Shown one piece after another: positions 14,942 to 16,891 of a stretch of 16,891 nt of DNA. Position numbers and translations under genes: made by a program. How positions within the stretch are numbered: the stretch's first letter is position 1; every line of letters starts with the position of its first letter. Location of the stretch: positions 1-16,891 of the forward strand of contig CAMDNF010000062.1 of the NCBI GenBank assembly GCA_945902735.1, read 5' to 3'. The DNA comes from SHWC01 sp945902735. Lineage in GTDB: Bacteria; Pseudomonadota; Alphaproteobacteria; UBA828. The notes below the pieces were generated by a model. The model searched no databases. It was not told the DNA's origin and was given only the letters and a program-made list of their open reading frames with translations.

Positions 14942-14970
14942 TTGCCACGCCGCGCGAATCGCATTAGTAG
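14942..14970 (+). promoter_or_regulatory. Possible promoter of the deacetylase gene
   Basis: TTGCCA (5 of 6 to the -35 consensus), a 17-base spacer and TAGTAG (3 of 6 to the -10) point toward the gene at 15019. The -10 is weak, so this is only a candidate. The stretch has lower GC content than the genes on either side, as expected for a divergent promoter region. Confidence 0.3.
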
Positions 14971-15018
14971 AGCCTCAATACGCATGAGAACCTTTGGTCC
15001 TCGCCGCTCAGGGAAAAA

Positions 15019-15999
15019 ATGAACCAAATCGGACGTCGTTACGGACATCGGACTTTCGCGCGGCGCGGCAGCGCGCGCGGCAAGGGAATCGGATTCGGCG
15101 CGGCTGTGTTGGCCGCGCTTCTTTTTTCAAAGCCGGGCGAGAACACTGTTTATGAGACCGAGGTGCTGACCAGCGCGTTGGCCAGCGAGACGCCGTTTGG
15201 CGTATCGGAGATAGTCACGACCGGGCCACGCCTGATCGCCCTGGCCAGCCTTCAGATGCCCAAGCTCGCTTTGCAGTCGCCGCCATGGCGGCGCTTTGCC
15301 AGTGTCGCGCAAATTCGGGCCGGCCAACCGGCGATCGCTATCGTCATGGATGATCTTGGTGGGTCTCTGAACCAGGTCGAGGATGTGCTGGGATTGGATC
15401 CCGCATTGACCTTGTCGTTCCTGCCCGGCGGCGCCGATGCACCGCGGTTCGCCGCCATGGCCCATGAGGCAGGGCACGATGTGATGATCCATATGCCGAT
15501 GGAGCCGAATGACCCGGGCCTCAATCCTGGCAAAGGGGCGCTCCTGACCGATCAAGACGCCGCCATGCTTGGACGTAGCCTGAACCAGAGTTTGGATCGC
15601 TTCGATGGCTATGTTGGGATCAACAATCACATGGGCAGTCGGTTCACGCGCGATCGACGCGCGATGACGGTGGTGCTCGATGAATTGAAGGCGCGTGGCC
15701 TGATGTTCCTCGATTCGAAAACGACGCTAGGGTCGCAGGCACCGGATTTGGCCAAGGGCCTTCGGTTGCCGCTCGCTGAACGCGATGTTTTTATCGATGA
15801 TGACAGCACGCCCGAGGCAATTGCCGGTCAGCTTGCGCGTCTCGAAAATCTGGCGCGCGAGCGGGGTGTTGCGGTTGCGATCGGCCATCCCCATGCGACG
15901 ACGCTGGGCGCGCTCCGCGAATGGCTACTTATAGCGCGGGCGCGCGGGTTTGCGATCGTGCCGATCAGCTATGTCGCGGCGCTGAACTGCGACTGCTGA
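15019..15999 (+). CDS. Divergent polysaccharide deacetylase family protein (YibQ-like)
   Basis: A 326-residue protein of the divergent polysaccharide deacetylase family (Polysacc_deac_2). Residues 1-22 are strongly basic, followed by a hydrophobic segment at about 23-37 that could be a signal anchor, so the catalytic domain is probably periplasmic. The domain (about 103-326) shows IAIVMDDLG at 106-114 with Asp111/Asp112, VMIHMPME at 155-162, GINNHMGSRFT at 200-210, FLDS at 230-233 and IGHPHATT at 288-295. These Asp and His residues fit the metal-site pattern of the family; the actual substrate is not established, and the segment from 40 to 100 is variable. ATG 15019 has GGGA close upstream. 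The gene lies divergently from trpD and ends 14 bases from the convergent isomerase gene. Confidence 0.85.
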   Translation: MNQIGRRYGHRTFARRGSARGKGIGFGAAVLAALLFSKPGENTVYETEVLTSALASETPFGVSEIVTTGPRLIALASLQMPKLALQSPPWRRFASVAQIRAGQPAIAIVMDDLGGSLNQVEDVLGLDPALTLSFLPGGADAPRFAAMAHEAGHDVMIHMPMEPNDPGLNPGKGALLTDQDAAMLGRSLNQSLDRFDGYVGINNHMGSRFTRDRRAMTVVLDELKARGLMFLDSKTTLGSQAPDLAKGLRLPLAERDVFIDDDSTPEAIAGQLARLENLARERGVAVAIGHPHATTLGALREWLLIARARGFAIVPISYVAALNCDC

Positions 16000-16013
16000 T
16001 CGTCGGTCCCTCT

Positions 16014-16891
16014 CTATTGGTTTTGCGCCGGTCCGAATAGGCTGTCGAGCCGGGCCTGATTGACGGTAACCCCAATCCGCTGCTCGAGCGTCGCCTGAAA
16101 GGCGATCACGATATCTTCGTCGCGCGCCTGCCCAATCCCCTGAGCCATGCGCTCGATATCGGCCGCGGCGGCGGCCGGATCGGGCGTTTCGCGGCTCTTC
16201 AGCATGACGACCGCATAGCCTTCCGGAATTAGCTCGACGATCGGGGTGGGCGAGGCCGGGTCTTGCGCGAATAAAGCGCGTTCAACACTGGGCGTTGACC
16301 CACGGTTCTCACTCTGCTGGTTGCGCACCAAGCCATCCAATTCGACGACCTCGTAGCCGGCGGCTTTGGCCGCGTCGCTGAGCGGCGTGCCCGCCTTAAC
16401 GGTCGCGGCCAACCCGGCCGCCGCGAGTTCGGCCCGCTTCAAGCGCTCGGTCAATCTATAGGTCGCCAACACCTGGTCGCGCACCTCGGTAAGCGGGCGC
16501 AGCGCCGAAGGTTCGATGGCGTCGAGCCGGGCCACAAAGGCGCTATCGATCTGGCTGGTGCGGAGGCCCGTATCCGAATCTTTCTCAAGTTCGAATATGG
16601 CGCCGACAATGTCATTGTGATCGGGCAGATCGTGCAGCACCTCTTTGCCGGATTTATCGAAGCCTGCGGAATCGAGCGTGAGTTTCATCGTGTCGAGACC
16701 GACGGCGCTCGCGGCCTGATCGACATTGGCGCCGCTGGCAAGCTCGTCCTCGATGGTTTTCGAAAGCCGCACCAAACTATCGGCGGCGAGGCGGAGCGAC
16801 ATTTCCGCCTTGATGGCGTCATGCGCCTCCTCATAGGTGCGCGTGCGCGCCGGCTTGATGTCGGTGACGCGGTAAAGGCCAAAACCAAAGG
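16014..16891 (-). CDS. PpiD/SurA-like peptidyl-prolyl cis-trans isomerase, C-terminal part
   Basis: The frame is open to the window edge, so only about 291 C-terminal residues are visible and the gene begins outside. Its first residues, FGFGLYRVTDIKPART, are the typical last strand of a parvulin (PpiC) rotamase domain. A mostly helical region of about 270 residues follows, with repeats of the pattern EDELASGANVDQAASAVGL and KAGTPLSDAAKAAGYEVVEL, found in the C-terminal chaperone part of PpiD. PpiD is anchored in the inner membrane and assists folding of secreted and outer-membrane proteins. An internal ATG at 16802 is not the start. The end of the protein (NQARLDSLFGPAQNQ) is a typical PpiD-type tail. 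SurA-like alternatives are less likely because of this long C-terminal part. Confidence 0.82.
   Translation of the reverse strand, partial: FGFGLYRVTDIKPARTRTYEEAHDAIKAEMSLRLAADSLVRLSKTIEDELASGANVDQAASAVGLDTMKLTLDSAGFDKSGKEVLHDLPDHNDIVGAIFELEKDSDTGLRTSQIDSAFVARLDAIEPSALRPLTEVRDQVLATYRLTERLKRAELAAAGLAATVKAGTPLSDAAKAAGYEVVELDGLVRNQQSENRGSTPSVERALFAQDPASPTPIVELIPEGYAVVMLKSRETPDPAAAAADIERMAQGIGQARDEDIVIAFQATLEQRIGVTVNQARLDSLFGPAQNQ

Noticed and set aside
14880..15018. Possible trp attenuator or leader peptide ahead of trpD
   Set aside because: No short frame with adjacent Trp codons and no terminator hairpin followed by a T-tract could be found.

Overview
The window is a gene-dense, GC-rich stretch of chromosome from an alphaproteobacterium, probably of the Rhodospirillales type. 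Three things point there: the run skp-lpxD-fabZ-lpxA-lpxI-lpxB that uses LpxI rather than LpxH for the pyrophosphatase step; a LexA of alphaproteobacterial type under direct-repeat GTTC-N7-GTTC operators; and the grouping of gltA, gltX, comEC, lexA, moeA, moaC and trpC/trpD, as I recall it from this class. The assignment is inference from gene content and motifs; no search was run.

Layout. Bases 1-4683 (+ strand) hold an outer-membrane and lipid A operon: the end of a Skp/OmpH chaperone gene, then lpxD, fabZ, lpxA, lpxI and lpxB, tightly packed with 1-4 base overlaps or very short gaps. A glyoxalase I gene with its own strong ribosome binding site follows (4699-5112). Bases 5119-8225 (- strand) carry a probable small membrane protein, citrate synthase (gltA) and glutamyl-tRNA synthetase (gltX). 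A clear sigma70-type promoter and a hairpin-bearing leader lie in front of gltA. A comEC-type DNA-uptake channel gene (+) diverges from gltX and meets lexA (-) tail to tail with a 4-base overlap. Bases 10492-14837 (- strand) carry lexA, moeA, a trpC-moaC fusion and trpD. A divergent polysaccharide deacetylase gene (+) follows, and the window closes with the end of a PpiD/SurA-like peptidyl-prolyl isomerase gene (-).

How the genes work together. FabZ supplies acyl-ACP precursors. LpxA, LpxD, LpxI and LpxB carry out four of the steps that build the lipid A disaccharide, while Skp and the PpiD-like protein serve envelope protein folding. TrpD and the TrpC half of the fusion are consecutive-pathway tryptophan enzymes. 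The MoaC half and MoeA act early and late in molybdenum cofactor synthesis.

The most notable points are (1) one uninterrupted 425-codon frame that joins complete TrpC and MoaC domains, enzymes of two unrelated pathways; (2) three GTTC half-sites at exact 11-bp spacing overlapping a near-consensus lexA promoter; (3) the gltA promoter and structured leader; and (4) no trpG or trpE beside trpD, where a deacetylase gene sits instead. Most of the window is otherwise conserved housekeeping sequence. I saw no CRISPR array, insertion sequence, prophage, rRNA or tRNA gene.
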